A DNA stretch of 23,817 nucleotides from an uncultured Eggerthellaceae bacterium (GTDB lineage: Bacteria; Actinomycetota; Coriobacteriia; Coriobacteriales; Eggerthellaceae), in the NCBI GenBank assembly GCA_910580205.1, contig CAJTVP010000026.1, positions 1-23,817 of the forward strand, read 5' to 3'. Below, piece after piece: positions 1 through 7,135 of the stretch. The notes under the pieces were generated by a model. The model had not been told where the DNA came from. It saw only the letters and a list, made by a program, of their open reading frames with translations, and ran no database searches. How positions within the stretch are numbered: the first letter of the stretch is position 1; the number at the start of each line of letters is the position of its first letter. A program made the translations under genes and the position numbers.

Positions 1-99
1 GCGGGCCACATCGGAACGAAGCCAGCCCTTTCGGGAGGGCGGCGGTAGCGCGGAGGGGCACCGCATCGTCGCCGTTTGCAGAACGGTTCCCATTATCAG

Positions 100-166
100 C
101 GTAGCGCGGCCACTGGCCGCCAACGGTCAACCGAGTGTACAGGTGAAGCATCCTGCGCATCCGCCG
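100..166 (+). repeat. GTAG-footed REP-like repeat, copy A
   Basis: A 67-base element that starts with CGTAGC, continues into a hairpin (106-111 GCGGCC, loop ACT, 115-120 GGCCGC), then CAACGGTCAACC, ACAGG and a closing CCTGCGCATCCG block (152-163). Copies B (19368-19435) and C (19268-19333, opposite strand) share the same blocks at nearly the same spacing, with different but fully paired stem bases. A weaker GTAG plus GCGG/CCGC hairpin lies just upstream at 45-64. The GTAG foot plus hairpin resembles REP sequences used by REP-associated tyrosine transposases; that link is inference. No such transposase is in the window. Confidence 0.7.
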
Positions 167-212
167 CTTGGCATCACTCCGGACGATGGAGCCGTTTTCG
201 CGTCAAGACGAC

Positions 213-239
213 AAAAAAGCCGCCCCGTTCGGGGCGGCT
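213..239 (-). terminator. Rho-independent terminator of the small leftward gene
   Basis: Read on the minus strand this is AGCCGCCCCG, a short AA turn, CGGGGCGGCT and then six T residues. It begins 26 bases past the stop codon of the gene at 265-495, so that gene appears to be a single transcription unit. Confidence 0.9.
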
Positions 240-264
240 CATTCAACTTCCGTTCTATCAACGG

Positions 265-495
265 TTATTCGCCAGAGCGGGAAGCAGCGAACTTCTCAAC
301 CGTGCTCACGAAGGTGTTGTACAGATCAGGGGAGATCAGCACGGTGGAAACCTGACCATCAGTGATCATGACCTTGACCTTCTGATCCTTGACGATGTCG
401 ATCAGTTCCGTCTCAGACATGCGGTCGATCTCAGACTTGGTGACCATCCAGTCATTCAGGCTTTGCAGGCGCGGGAGATTCAGTCCCTCATTCAT
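265..495 (-). CDS. Small hypothetical protein, weakly Phd/YefM antitoxin-like
   Basis: The protein is 76 residues with no signal peptide or membrane segment. The start at 495 is chosen because AAAAGGAG lies at an ideal distance before it; an upstream ATG at 513 lacks such a site. The second half, with VKVMITDGQVSTVLISPDLY, follows the pattern of Phd/YefM antitoxins, where a basic or Gly residue precedes an aliphatic V-V-L-S strand and an acidic-aromatic pair. This is only a family-level resemblance. No toxin gene lies beside it: a strong terminator follows, and ligA diverges upstream. It could be an orphan antitoxin or an unrelated small regulator. That it is a real gene is well supported; its function is not. 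Confidence 0.75.
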   Translation of the reverse strand: MNEGLNLPRLQSLNDWMVTKSEIDRMSETELIDIVKDQKVKVMITDGQVSTVLISPDLYNTFVSTVEKFAASRSGE

Positions 496-534
496 GTAGA
501 TGCTCCTTTTCAACGTAAACGTTCGGCAAGCAAT

Positions 535-600
535 CTTTGCCTGCTCACGGTCAATAGTGAATTATAGTCAATAATCCTTCGAATATCATTCAAACTTGGA
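535..600. promoter_or_regulatory. AT-rich divergent promoter region between the small gene and ligA
   Basis: This strip is much richer in A and T than its surroundings. It holds TATAAT on the minus strand (566 to 561) pointing to the small gene, and TATCAT on the plus strand (584-589) pointing to ligA. Neither has a convincing -35 box at 16-18 bases, so only the general assignment is offered. Confidence 0.4.
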
Positions 601-647
601 AAAACATCTTGAATGTGATGGATGTGGAGAAAGCGCGAGGTAGGCAC

Positions 648-2786
648 ATGGCATCAGATCTGAAAGGCGGGGATGGCCTCCCATCTCATGAAGCGGTCCG
701 GGAGCTCACGGCTGCAGAGGCGGAGGCGCGCATCCAGGCGTTGCGCCAGGAGATAGAGCACAACACCTATCTCTATTACGCGCTCGATGCGCCTGAGATA
801 TCGGATGCGGCGTACGACTCGCTCATGCGCGAGCTCAAGGCGCTGGAAGAAGCGCACCCTCAATTCGCGACGGACGACAGCCCCACCAAGCGCGTGGGCG
901 GATACATCGAAAAGCAGTTCACGCCCATCCGCCATGCGGAGCGCATGTATTCCCTGGACAACGCCATGGACGAGGAGGAGCTGCGCGCGTGGATGGAGAG
1001 CGTCCGCAAGCTCTATGGCACGTTGCCGCCCCTTTGCTGCGAGCTCAAGATAGACGGCTCTTCCATCGCGCTCACCTACCGGGACGGATTGCTCGTCCAA
1101 GCGGCCACGCGGGGAGACGGCACCACCGGTGAGGACGTCACCGCGAACATGATGGGCGTGGCCGATGTGCCCCGTGCGCTCAAGAAGGACGCTTTGGACG
1201 CTTTGGCCCATCCGGAACGCCCCCTGGAGCTGCGCGGTGAGGTCTACATGCCGAAGGGCAGCTTCGAAGCGCTGAATCTGGAAGCTCAAGCGGAAGGCAG
1301 GAAGCAGTTCGCGAATCCGCGCAATGCGGCTGCGGGATCCCTCCGCCAGAAGGATCCCGCCATCACGCGGGAGCGGGACCTGGCCACGTTCATGTATTCC
1401 GTTTCGGACAACGCAGCGCTCAAGCTCAAGGGCCAATGGGAGCTTTTGCAGTGGCTGAAAGAAGCGGGATTCCATGTGAACCCGGATGTGGCCCTTTGCC
1501 AGACCGAGGAAGAGGTCATCGCTTTCTGCTCCTCGTCTTTGGAGAAGCGCAACAGCCTGCCCTATGAGATCGATGGCGTGGTGGTCAAGGTCAACGACTT
1601 CGCCCTCCAAGACGCGGCGGGGTTCACCTCGCGGGCGCCCAAATGGGCCATCGCCTTCAAGTTCCCGCCTGAGGAGAAGACCACCCTCTTGCGAGACATC
1701 ACGGTGCAAGTGGGGCGCACGGGCGTTCTTACGCCCGTGGCGGAGCTGGAGCCGGTGCTCATCGCCGGTTCGGTGGTGTCCCGCGCCACCTTGCACAACG
1801 AAGATGAGGTGCATCGCAAAGATGTCCGAGTGGGAGACACGGTCATCGTGCGCAAGGCGGGAGATGTGATCCCAGAAGTGCTGGGCGCGGTCATCACGCT
1901 CCGGCCAGAGGATGCACTGATGTGGGAAGCACCGAAGACCTGCCCGTCATGCGGGATGCCGGTCATCCGCGAAGAAGGGGAGGCCCAGCTGCGGTGCGTG
2001 TCCATCGACTGCCCAGCTCAAGCCCTTGAGCGCCTCCTCCACTGGGTGAGCCGCGAAGCCATGGACATAGACGGCATGGGCGAGGAGATCATCCGCCGCT
2101 TGGTGGAGACGGGCCGGGTGAGCGATGTGGCGGACTTCTATTCGCTTTCCGAAGATGATCTGGCGAACCTGAGCACGGGGCGCGTCAACAAAGAGGGGGA
2201 GACCATCACGTTGGGCCACCCCACGGCTCGCAAGCTCATGAGCGCCATCGAAGCGTCCAAATCCCGGCCATTCGATCGGGTCATCGGAGGATTGGGGATG
2301 CGGCACATCGGCAAGAACACGGCGACGGACCTGGTCGAGGTGTACCCTTCCATGGATGCGCTCATGCAGGCTTCTGAAGAGGAGCTGCAAGAGGTCCATG
2401 GCATCGGCGAGCGCGCCGCGGCTAGCATCTGGGCATTCCTTCGCACGCCGGACAACGTGAGCGTGATCGAGCGGCTCCAGGCGGCTGGGGTGTCCATGGC
2501 GGCCGTCTCGCCTTCTGAGGATGCGCTGCCGCAGACGCTCTCTGGCCTCACGTTCGTGCTCACGGGCACGTTGACCGAGCTTCGCATGTCCCGCGAAGAG
2601 GCGGCCGATCAGCTGAAAGCGCGCGGAGGCAAAGTCTCTTCGAGCGTGTCAGGCAAGACCTCGTATCTGATCGCGGGAGACAATCCGGGATCGAAGTACG
2701 ACAAAGCCGTCAAGCTGAGAGTCCCGGTGCTGGACGAAGGCCAGTTCAAGGCCTTGATGGACACTGGCGAGCCGCCTGTCCTATAA
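648..2786 (+). CDS. ligA: NAD-dependent DNA ligase LigA
   Basis: Seals nicks in duplex DNA during replication and repair, using NAD+ to adenylate itself. From the chosen start the protein has 712 residues, slightly above the usual 670 or so. The order is family-typical: N-terminal Ia and adenylation domains with the catalytic lysine in ELKIDGSS (K134), an OB fold, a four-cysteine zinc finger (C432, C435, C450, C455), helix-hairpin-helix repeats (around 500-620), and a C-terminal BRCT domain starting near LSGLTFVLTGTL (about 631). An upstream ATG at 609 is in frame, but the ATG at 648 follows GAGGTAG at good spacing, so 648 is preferred. Identification is near certain; the exact start is less so. 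Confidence 0.97.
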   Translation: MASDLKGGDGLPSHEAVRELTAAEAEARIQALRQEIEHNTYLYYALDAPEISDAAYDSLMRELKALEEAHPQFATDDSPTKRVGGYIEKQFTPIRHAERMYSLDNAMDEEELRAWMESVRKLYGTLPPLCCELKIDGSSIALTYRDGLLVQAATRGDGTTGEDVTANMMGVADVPRALKKDALDALAHPERPLELRGEVYMPKGSFEALNLEAQAEGRKQFANPRNAAAGSLRQKDPAITRERDLATFMYSVSDNAALKLKGQWELLQWLKEAGFHVNPDVALCQTEEEVIAFCSSSLEKRNSLPYEIDGVVVKVNDFALQDAAGFTSRAPKWAIAFKFPPEEKTTLLRDITVQVGRTGVLTPVAELEPVLIAGSVVSRATLHNEDEVHRKDVRVGDTVIVRKAGDVIPEVLGAVITLRPEDALMWEAPKTCPSCGMPVIREEGEAQLRCVSIDCPAQALERLLHWVSREAMDIDGMGEEIIRRLVETGRVSDVADFYSLSEDDLANLSTGRVNKEGETITLGHPTARKLMSAIEASKSRPFDRVIGGLGMRHIGKNTATDLVEVYPSMDALMQASEEELQEVHGIGERAAASIWAFLRTPDNVSVIERLQAAGVSMAAVSPSEDALPQTLSGLTFVLTGTLTELRMSREEAADQLKARGGKVSSSVSGKTSYLIAGDNPGSKYDKAVKLRVPVLDEGQFKALMDTGEPPVL

Positions 2787-2787
2787 T
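2758..2787 (+). promoter_or_regulatory. Promoter for the LCP gene, overlapping the ligA stop
   Basis: TGGACA (2758-2763), 18 bases, then a perfect TATAAT (2782-2787). The -10 box contains the ligA stop codon (2784-2786). Transcription would begin near 2794, giving a leader of about 110 bases. Confidence 0.6.
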
Positions 2788-2805
2788 ACGTGTCCCTGAG
2801 CACGG

Positions 2806-2831
2806 CCCCAGCGGCGCGCTTCGCGCTGGGG
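2806..2831 (+). other. Leader hairpin before the LCP gene
   Basis: CCCCAGCG (2806-2813) pairs perfectly with CGCTGGGG (2824-2831). There is no T-run after it, so it is either a weak ligA terminator or a structure in the leader of the next gene. Confidence 0.45.
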
Positions 2832-2905
2832 AGTCACTGTTGTCCAGCAGATAGGATACGTTGGCTTCCAGACACGGAAACCCCAGAGAAGGCGCTGGCG
2901 CTTCC

Positions 2906-4606
2906 ATGCCGCGCCATTCGCGCAAGGTGCGCCATGTGCAGCTTGCCTCTTCCACGTCGGGTGTGCGGAAAGTTTCCCGTTCAGACGTGCGTTCTTCGCG
3001 TGGGGCCCATGCCAGCCACGCTGATGCTTCGCACCTGTTCGAAGACCCCATCGAAGGGCTGGGAGAGGCCGCCCCGGCCGCCCCTGCTTCCTCTTCTCCG
3101 CGCGAAGCTGTGCAGAAGAGGTCCTCGGTCAAACGACGCAGGCACGAGAAAGCCGCTCCGGTGCCGGAAGAGCCCGCATCTCCCTTCCAGTCCGCAGAGG
3201 ACGCGGAATACGAGCGCTTCAAGCGCAAGGATGGGACCTCTGTCCAAAGCTATGTGGCTGAGCCGGCTGGCATGGATGAGGCTGTGCGCACGGCCTCGCG
3301 CAAGAAGCGCCGTCGCCGGAAGGTCATCGTCGGCTCGCTGGTGGGGCTGCTCTGCGTCTGCCTCATAGGCGCGGGAGCTGCGTTCGCGTATCTGTATTCC
3401 ATCAACAAGAACCTCCAGAGCCGCGTCGATGACGCGCTGCTCTCAGTGCTCTCGCCCATGGACACGCCCACAGACCCGTTCTACCTCTTGCTTCTGGGGA
3501 CGGATGGTTCGGCTGAGCGCGAAGAGGACGAAGGCTTGGATTCCAGCGCGTACCGCAGCGATTCGATGATGCTCGCGCGGGTGGATCCAGGGCAGAAGAA
3601 AGCGGCCATCATCTCCATCCCGCGCGACACGCTCGTGGACATACCTGGATCCGGCAAGCAGAAGATCAACGCGGCGCTGGCCATCGGCGGCCCGTCGCTG
3701 GCGGTGCAAACGGTCTCCAAGATGGCGGGCGTTCCCATCTCCCATTACGCTGAGGTGGATTTCGACGGTTTCGCCAGCGTCGTGGATGCGCTCGGCGGCA
3801 TCGAGGTGGATGTGCCCATCGCCATCAATGACGAGGATGCGGGCGGCTCCCTTGAAGCAGGGGAGCAGACGCTCGATGGCGCGCAGGCGCTCATCTTGTG
3901 CCGGACGCGGCACACCTATGATGATTACGGCGCGGGGGATCTGTATCGCGCGGCGAATCAGCGCTTGGTGCTGTCCGCCATCGCCCAGAAGATATTGGCG
4001 TCAGACGCGTTCAGCATGGGCAATTCCGTGAGCGCGCTTTCGCAGTACGTGACCACTGACCTGGACGTGGCATCCATCATAGGCATCGCCCAGGCCATGC
4101 GAGGGCTTGACGCGGAGGAGGACATCTACACCGCCGTCGCTCCCACCACCTCCGAGTACCGCGATGGAGGCTGGTATGAGATCTTGGATGCGACCGCCTG
4201 GAAGACCATGATCAAACGCATGGACCAGGGGCTGCCTCCCGTGGAGAGCGACGAGGTGGACTTGTCCACCGGCACGGTGCTGGCATCCGCGGGCGGCGAA
4301 TCTTCGGGCAACACCTACAAGGTGAACAAGGCCACCACCATCCGGCTGCGCAACGGGAACGGCCAGGATGGCGTCTGCGAGAAAGCCCAGAAGCAGCTCA
4401 CTGACATGGGGTACGTGAACATCAACACGGGCAATGCGGACAGCTTCGACTATCCGGAATCCATCGTGATCTACAAGAAGGACTCCCGCGAATCCGAAGC
4501 CAAGATGATCGCGTGCGAGCTGGGCGCGAAGGCCGTCAAGGATGATGGGACCTATCTGTTCGAATCTGATTTCCTGATCGTCATCGGCGCTGATCAAACC
4601 TCTTAG
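2906..4606 (+). CDS. LytR-CpsA-Psr (LCP) family wall-polymer ligase
   Basis: LCP proteins transfer lipid-linked anionic polymers onto peptidoglycan outside the membrane. The N-terminal 140 residues are basic, low in complexity and presumably cytoplasmic. A run of basic residues (KKRRRRK) precedes one membrane segment (about 140-162). The LCP catalytic domain follows (about 190-370), with DSMMLARVD, ISIPRDT, a GGIEVDVPI strand and a late RTRHTYDDYGAGDLYRAANQR stretch matching the family's arginine-rich active site. The C-terminal part (about 480-562) fits the LytR_C domain. The ATG at 2906 is preferred. A TTG at 2861 would add 15 residues and has AGGA only four bases before it; neither ribosome site is ideal. 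The protein is long for the family because of its cytoplasmic tail. Confidence 0.9.
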   Translation: MPRHSRKVRHVQLASSTSGVRKVSRSDVRSSRGAHASHADASHLFEDPIEGLGEAAPAAPASSSPREAVQKRSSVKRRRHEKAAPVPEEPASPFQSAEDAEYERFKRKDGTSVQSYVAEPAGMDEAVRTASRKKRRRRKVIVGSLVGLLCVCLIGAGAAFAYLYSINKNLQSRVDDALLSVLSPMDTPTDPFYLLLLGTDGSAEREEDEGLDSSAYRSDSMMLARVDPGQKKAAIISIPRDTLVDIPGSGKQKINAALAIGGPSLAVQTVSKMAGVPISHYAEVDFDGFASVVDALGGIEVDVPIAINDEDAGGSLEAGEQTLDGAQALILCRTRHTYDDYGAGDLYRAANQRLVLSAIAQKILASDAFSMGNSVSALSQYVTTDLDVASIIGIAQAMRGLDAEEDIYTAVAPTTSEYRDGGWYEILDATAWKTMIKRMDQGLPPVESDEVDLSTGTVLASAGGESSGNTYKVNKATTIRLRNGNGQDGVCEKAQKQLTDMGYVNINTGNADSFDYPESIVIYKKDSRESEAKMIACELGAKAVKDDGTYLFESDFLIVIGADQTS

Positions 4607-4654
4607 GGGACGGCGGAGCGCGGCTCTGGCGCATCCCGCCTCTTGCGCTGTGCC

Positions 4655-4711
4655 GTTCGTATAATCCTCAAAAACAAATAATACATAAATGAGAATAAAT
4701 TGTGCTACACT
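4655..4711 (+). promoter_or_regulatory. AT-rich control region upstream of modA
   Basis: A sharp AT-rich island in GC-rich DNA. It contains TATAAT at 4660-4665, without a good -35, and TGCTACACT at 4703-4711, which fits an extended -10 (TGn plus hexamer). The latter is the better candidate because it sits about 70 bases from the modA start. No ModE-type palindrome is visible. Confidence 0.45.
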
Positions 4712-4727
4712 CATGGAAGTTCAGTGG

Positions 4728-4751
4728 AGATGCCCTTCCCTCAGGGCATCT
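4728..4751 (+). other. modA leader hairpin
   Basis: AGATGCCC (4728-4735) pairs perfectly with GGGCATCT (4744-4751) around an eight-base loop. It lies between the promoter region and the modA ribosome site (AAGGAGG), so it may affect translation or message stability. It does not match any riboswitch I can recognise, including the Moco motif. Confidence 0.5.
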
Positions 4752-4778
4752 TCGGTAGATGAGACGCAAGGAGGAATC

Positions 4779-5660
4779 GTGAAACGGGCATTCAAGAAGG
4801 TGGCAGGGATCACGGCGACGCTGGCGTTGGCGGCGTCCATGGCGCTCACGGGCTGCGCGAGCGGAAGCTCTGAGCCCGGCAGCTCAAGCGATGCGGGTCG
4901 GACCGACGTGCAGCTCCAGATCTTCGCCGCCAATTCGCTGTCGAAGGCCATGGAAGAGGTTCAAACGCTCTACACGGAGCGGACCGGCGTCACGTTCGCC
5001 GACACGCAGTACGAAGCCTCCGGCACGCTCAACGAGATGCTGGGCGGCGGGGCCTATGCGGACGTTCTGATCACCGCGTCGAAGGGCACCATGGACAAGG
5101 CCGAGGAGGCTGGCTACATCGACGACGCCACCCGTTTCGACATGTTCACCAATGAGCTGGTGGTCGTCTCCGCGTTGGATTCCGCGCTCCAAGACGTGAC
5201 CCTGGAGGACATCGCTTCAGGGGATTACACGCTCGCTGTCGGGGATGCGAACGTCCCTGCGGGCAACTACGCGAAGCAGTCGCTTTCCACCACGGTGCCT
5301 CCGTGCTGGATCAGCGCTGATGGCAAGGTGGGGAAGGATGCCGCTGGCACGGATGGCACCTTCGACGGCACGCCGCTTGAGGGCAAGGTCACCGAGGGCT
5401 CTTCTGTGGGGAACGTCTGCAACTACGCGAACACGGGGGATGTGGACCTGGCCATGGTCTACAGCTCTGATGTCTACCGTTTCGGCAACGTGAAGCAGGT
5501 GGGCGTGACCCCGGCGGACACGCACAAGGCCATCGTCTATCCGGCGGCGGTTTGCGCCGATTCCACCGCAGCCCAAGCGGCTGAGGATTTCCTGGACTGG
5601 GCGTTCACCAGCGAAGACGCCATCAAGATCTGGCAAGAGTGGGGTTTTGAGCTAGCATAG
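4779..5660 (+). CDS. modA: Molybdate-binding lipoprotein ModA
   Basis: This is the solute-binding subunit of the ModABC importer: it captures molybdate (or tungstate) outside the membrane. The GTG start at 4779 follows a strong AAGGAGG; longer in-frame readings lack a site. The protein has 293 residues. A hydrophobic signal ends in the lipobox LTGC with the lipidated cysteine at C26, followed by a Ser/Gly linker. The mature part shows family landmarks: FAANSLSKAM near the first oxyanion-binding serine, YEASGTLNEML, ADVLITAS, VPAGNYAKQSL and a late DVDLAMVYSSDV. It is first in the mod cluster and separated from modB by 89 bases containing hairpins, a layout that often allows more binding protein than permease. 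Tungstate specificity cannot be excluded. Confidence 0.95.
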   Translation: MKRAFKKVAGITATLALAASMALTGCASGSSEPGSSSDAGRTDVQLQIFAANSLSKAMEEVQTLYTERTGVTFADTQYEASGTLNEMLGGGAYADVLITASKGTMDKAEEAGYIDDATRFDMFTNELVVVSALDSALQDVTLEDIASGDYTLAVGDANVPAGNYAKQSLSTTVPPCWISADGKVGKDAAGTDGTFDGTPLEGKVTEGSSVGNVCNYANTGDVDLAMVYSSDVYRFGNVKQVGVTPADTHKAIVYPAAVCADSTAAQAAEDFLDWAFTSEDAIKIWQEWGFELA

Positions 5661-5701
5661 GCACGCCCGCTGCGTGGGCGCTTTGCAAAGATGACCGCGT
5701 T

Positions 5702-5730
5702 CGGTGGGGATGGCGCGCCCGTCCCCACCG
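5702..5730 (+). other. modA-modB intergenic stem-loop
   Basis: CGGTGGGGA (5702-5710) pairs perfectly over nine bases with TCCCCACCG (5722-5730). A smaller GCCC/GGGC hairpin lies just upstream around 5665-5680. There is no T-run. Such structures between a binding-protein gene and its permease commonly stabilise the upstream message or attenuate read-through. Confidence 0.6.
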
Positions 5731-5749
5731 CGCTGTGGAAAGAGAAGCC

Positions 5750-7135
5750 ATGTTCGCGAAGAGCTTGAAGACCAAGGCCGCCGCCATCGTCCTGGCGGCG
5801 CTGTGCGCGCTTGGCGCAGGTCTTCCTCTGCCCGCCCATGCGGATGACGCTGGCGCTCCTCCGGATGCGGCCACGATCGCCGGAACCGCGGCTGGCGCAG
5901 AGGTCACGGTCTCCTCCGATGGAGACGCCGCCATCTCAGACGGCGCATCCTTCGCCCTGGGCTCCTTCTCTCGGTTCGAGAAGGGCTCTTACCACGAGCG
6001 AGGCGGCCAGTTCATCGGCTACAACTATTATGAAGGCGCAGACGGCGGCTACGCGGTGGCAGCGGCGCTGTCCTCCTGCGTGGTGGTGTACGTGCCGCCA
6101 GCCGCGCACGGGCTCTGCACCGTGGGGGACAGGCGCGCCACCGATCAGCTGAGAGCCTATTTCTGCGCTTTGGATGAAGCGAACAACAAGGGCGGCAGGC
6201 TCTTGTCCGAAATCGAGGACTGGCGGTTCGTGGACGCGGCGGACACCGTCCAGGACGGCGTCCGCTGCCGGTTCAGCGTGGAGGCGGATGCGGGCAAGTT
6301 CTACGCGGCGTTCGCGCCGGCTGAGGATCCCGCGCAGAAGCTCGCGCCAGAGCAAGCGCCGGATCACGTGGATGTCGGGCGCATCGTGCCGCCTGATGAG
6401 GTGGATGTGGTGCCCGCGGCCACGGGCGTGGTGGCTTTCGGCGAGTTTCTGGCTGGGATAGACCTCTCGCCGCTCTGGGTCACGCTCAAGACCACCGGTT
6501 GCGCCATCGTCATCATCTTCGTGCTGGGCTTGGCCGCAGCCTATTTCACCATGCGCATCCCGAAGCGCGCCCAGGACATCTTCGACACCATCTTCACCAT
6601 CCCCATGGTGCTGCCGCCCACGGTCTGCGGTTTCCTGCTGCTTCTGCTGTTGGGGCGCAACACGCCCTGGGGCCAGTGGTTCATCGACATAGGGTTCCCG
6701 CTCATCTTCAGCTGGCCGGCCACGGTCATCGCAGCCACGGTGGTGGCGTTCCCGCTCATGTACCGTTCCAGCCGCGGCGCCTTCGAGAACCTGGATCCCA
6801 ACATGATGGATGCGGCGCGCACCTTGGGCTGGTCCAACGCGCGCATCTTCTTCAAGCTCATGATCCCGCTGTCGTGGAGCTCCATCGCGGCGGCCACCGT
6901 GCTCGCCTTCGCCCGCGCTCTGGGAGAGTTCGGCGCAACGTTGTTCTTGGCGGGCAACTACGCAGGGATCACGCAGACCATCCCCATCGCCATCTACTTC
7001 GAATGGATGGGCGGCAACATGGATGTGGCGCTGTTCTGGACCGCGGTCATCATCGCGTTCAGCTTCGCGGTGATCCTGTTCATCAATCTGTGGGGCCGCC
7101 GCACGACGCGCTATCGGAAGCGGGGTGGTGAGTGA
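5750..7135 (+). CDS. modB: Molybdate ABC transporter permease ModB with an N-terminal secreted domain
   Basis: The C-terminal 220 residues (about 239-461) are a standard ModB permease. They show LSPLWVTLKTT leading into five membrane segments, the VLPPTVCGFLLL segment, a cytoplasmic EAA-type loop (DAARTLGWSNARIFFKLMIPL) that docks to ModC, and ALGEFGATLFLAG. Ahead of this sits something ModB normally lacks: a signal sequence with an AHA cleavage site after A31, then about 200 residues predicted to lie outside the membrane. I do not recognise that region; it contains NYYEG, a VVVYVPP strand and a few cysteines. The ATG at 5750 is preferred to a GTG at 5735, which has no ribosome site. The stop overlaps the modC start by one base. 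The frame is clean throughout, so the fusion looks genuine. Confidence 0.92.
   Translation: MFAKSLKTKAAAIVLAALCALGAGLPLPAHADDAGAPPDAATIAGTAAGAEVTVSSDGDAAISDGASFALGSFSRFEKGSYHERGGQFIGYNYYEGADGGYAVAAALSSCVVVYVPPAAHGLCTVGDRRATDQLRAYFCALDEANNKGGRLLSEIEDWRFVDAADTVQDGVRCRFSVEADAGKFYAAFAPAEDPAQKLAPEQAPDHVDVGRIVPPDEVDVVPAATGVVAFGEFLAGIDLSPLWVTLKTTGCAIVIIFVLGLAAAYFTMRIPKRAQDIFDTIFTIPMVLPPTVCGFLLLLLLGRNTPWGQWFIDIGFPLIFSWPATVIAATVVAFPLMYRSSRGAFENLDPNMMDAARTLGWSNARIFFKLMIPLSWSSIAAATVLAFARALGEFGATLFLAGNYAGITQTIPIAIYFEWMGGNMDVALFWTAVIIAFSFAVILFINLWGRRTTRYRKRGGE

Larger units (their letters stand above)
1..264. other. Gene-free left edge
   Basis: I see no supportable gene here. Plus frame 1 is open from the edge to a TAG at 46-48 and could be the tail of a gene lying outside the window, but 15 codons cannot show this. 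A leftward frame is open from about base 160 to the edge, but it runs through the repeat elements and has no recognisable protein features. The stretch holds repeat copy A, the weaker GTAG hairpin at 45-64 and the leftward terminator at 213-239. Confidence 0.5.

Noticed and set aside
36..64. T-box-like motif GGCGGTAGCGCGG resembling the conserved T-box antiterminator bulge
   Set aside because: The consensus GGTACCGCGG is not matched, there is no stem I specifier region in view, and the downstream rightward gene is ligA, 590 bases away. The GTAG repeat family explains the motif better.
106..120. GCCACTG, a conserved piece of cobalamin riboswitches
   Set aside because: Here it is just the stem and loop of repeat copy A, and the other conserved riboswitch blocks are absent on both strands.
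1..160. Leftward open frame reaching the window edge
   Set aside because: It runs through repeat copy A and the GTAG hairpin, has no ribosome site and gives no protein-like features. A similar peptide in the frame at 19258 is only the shared repeat translated.
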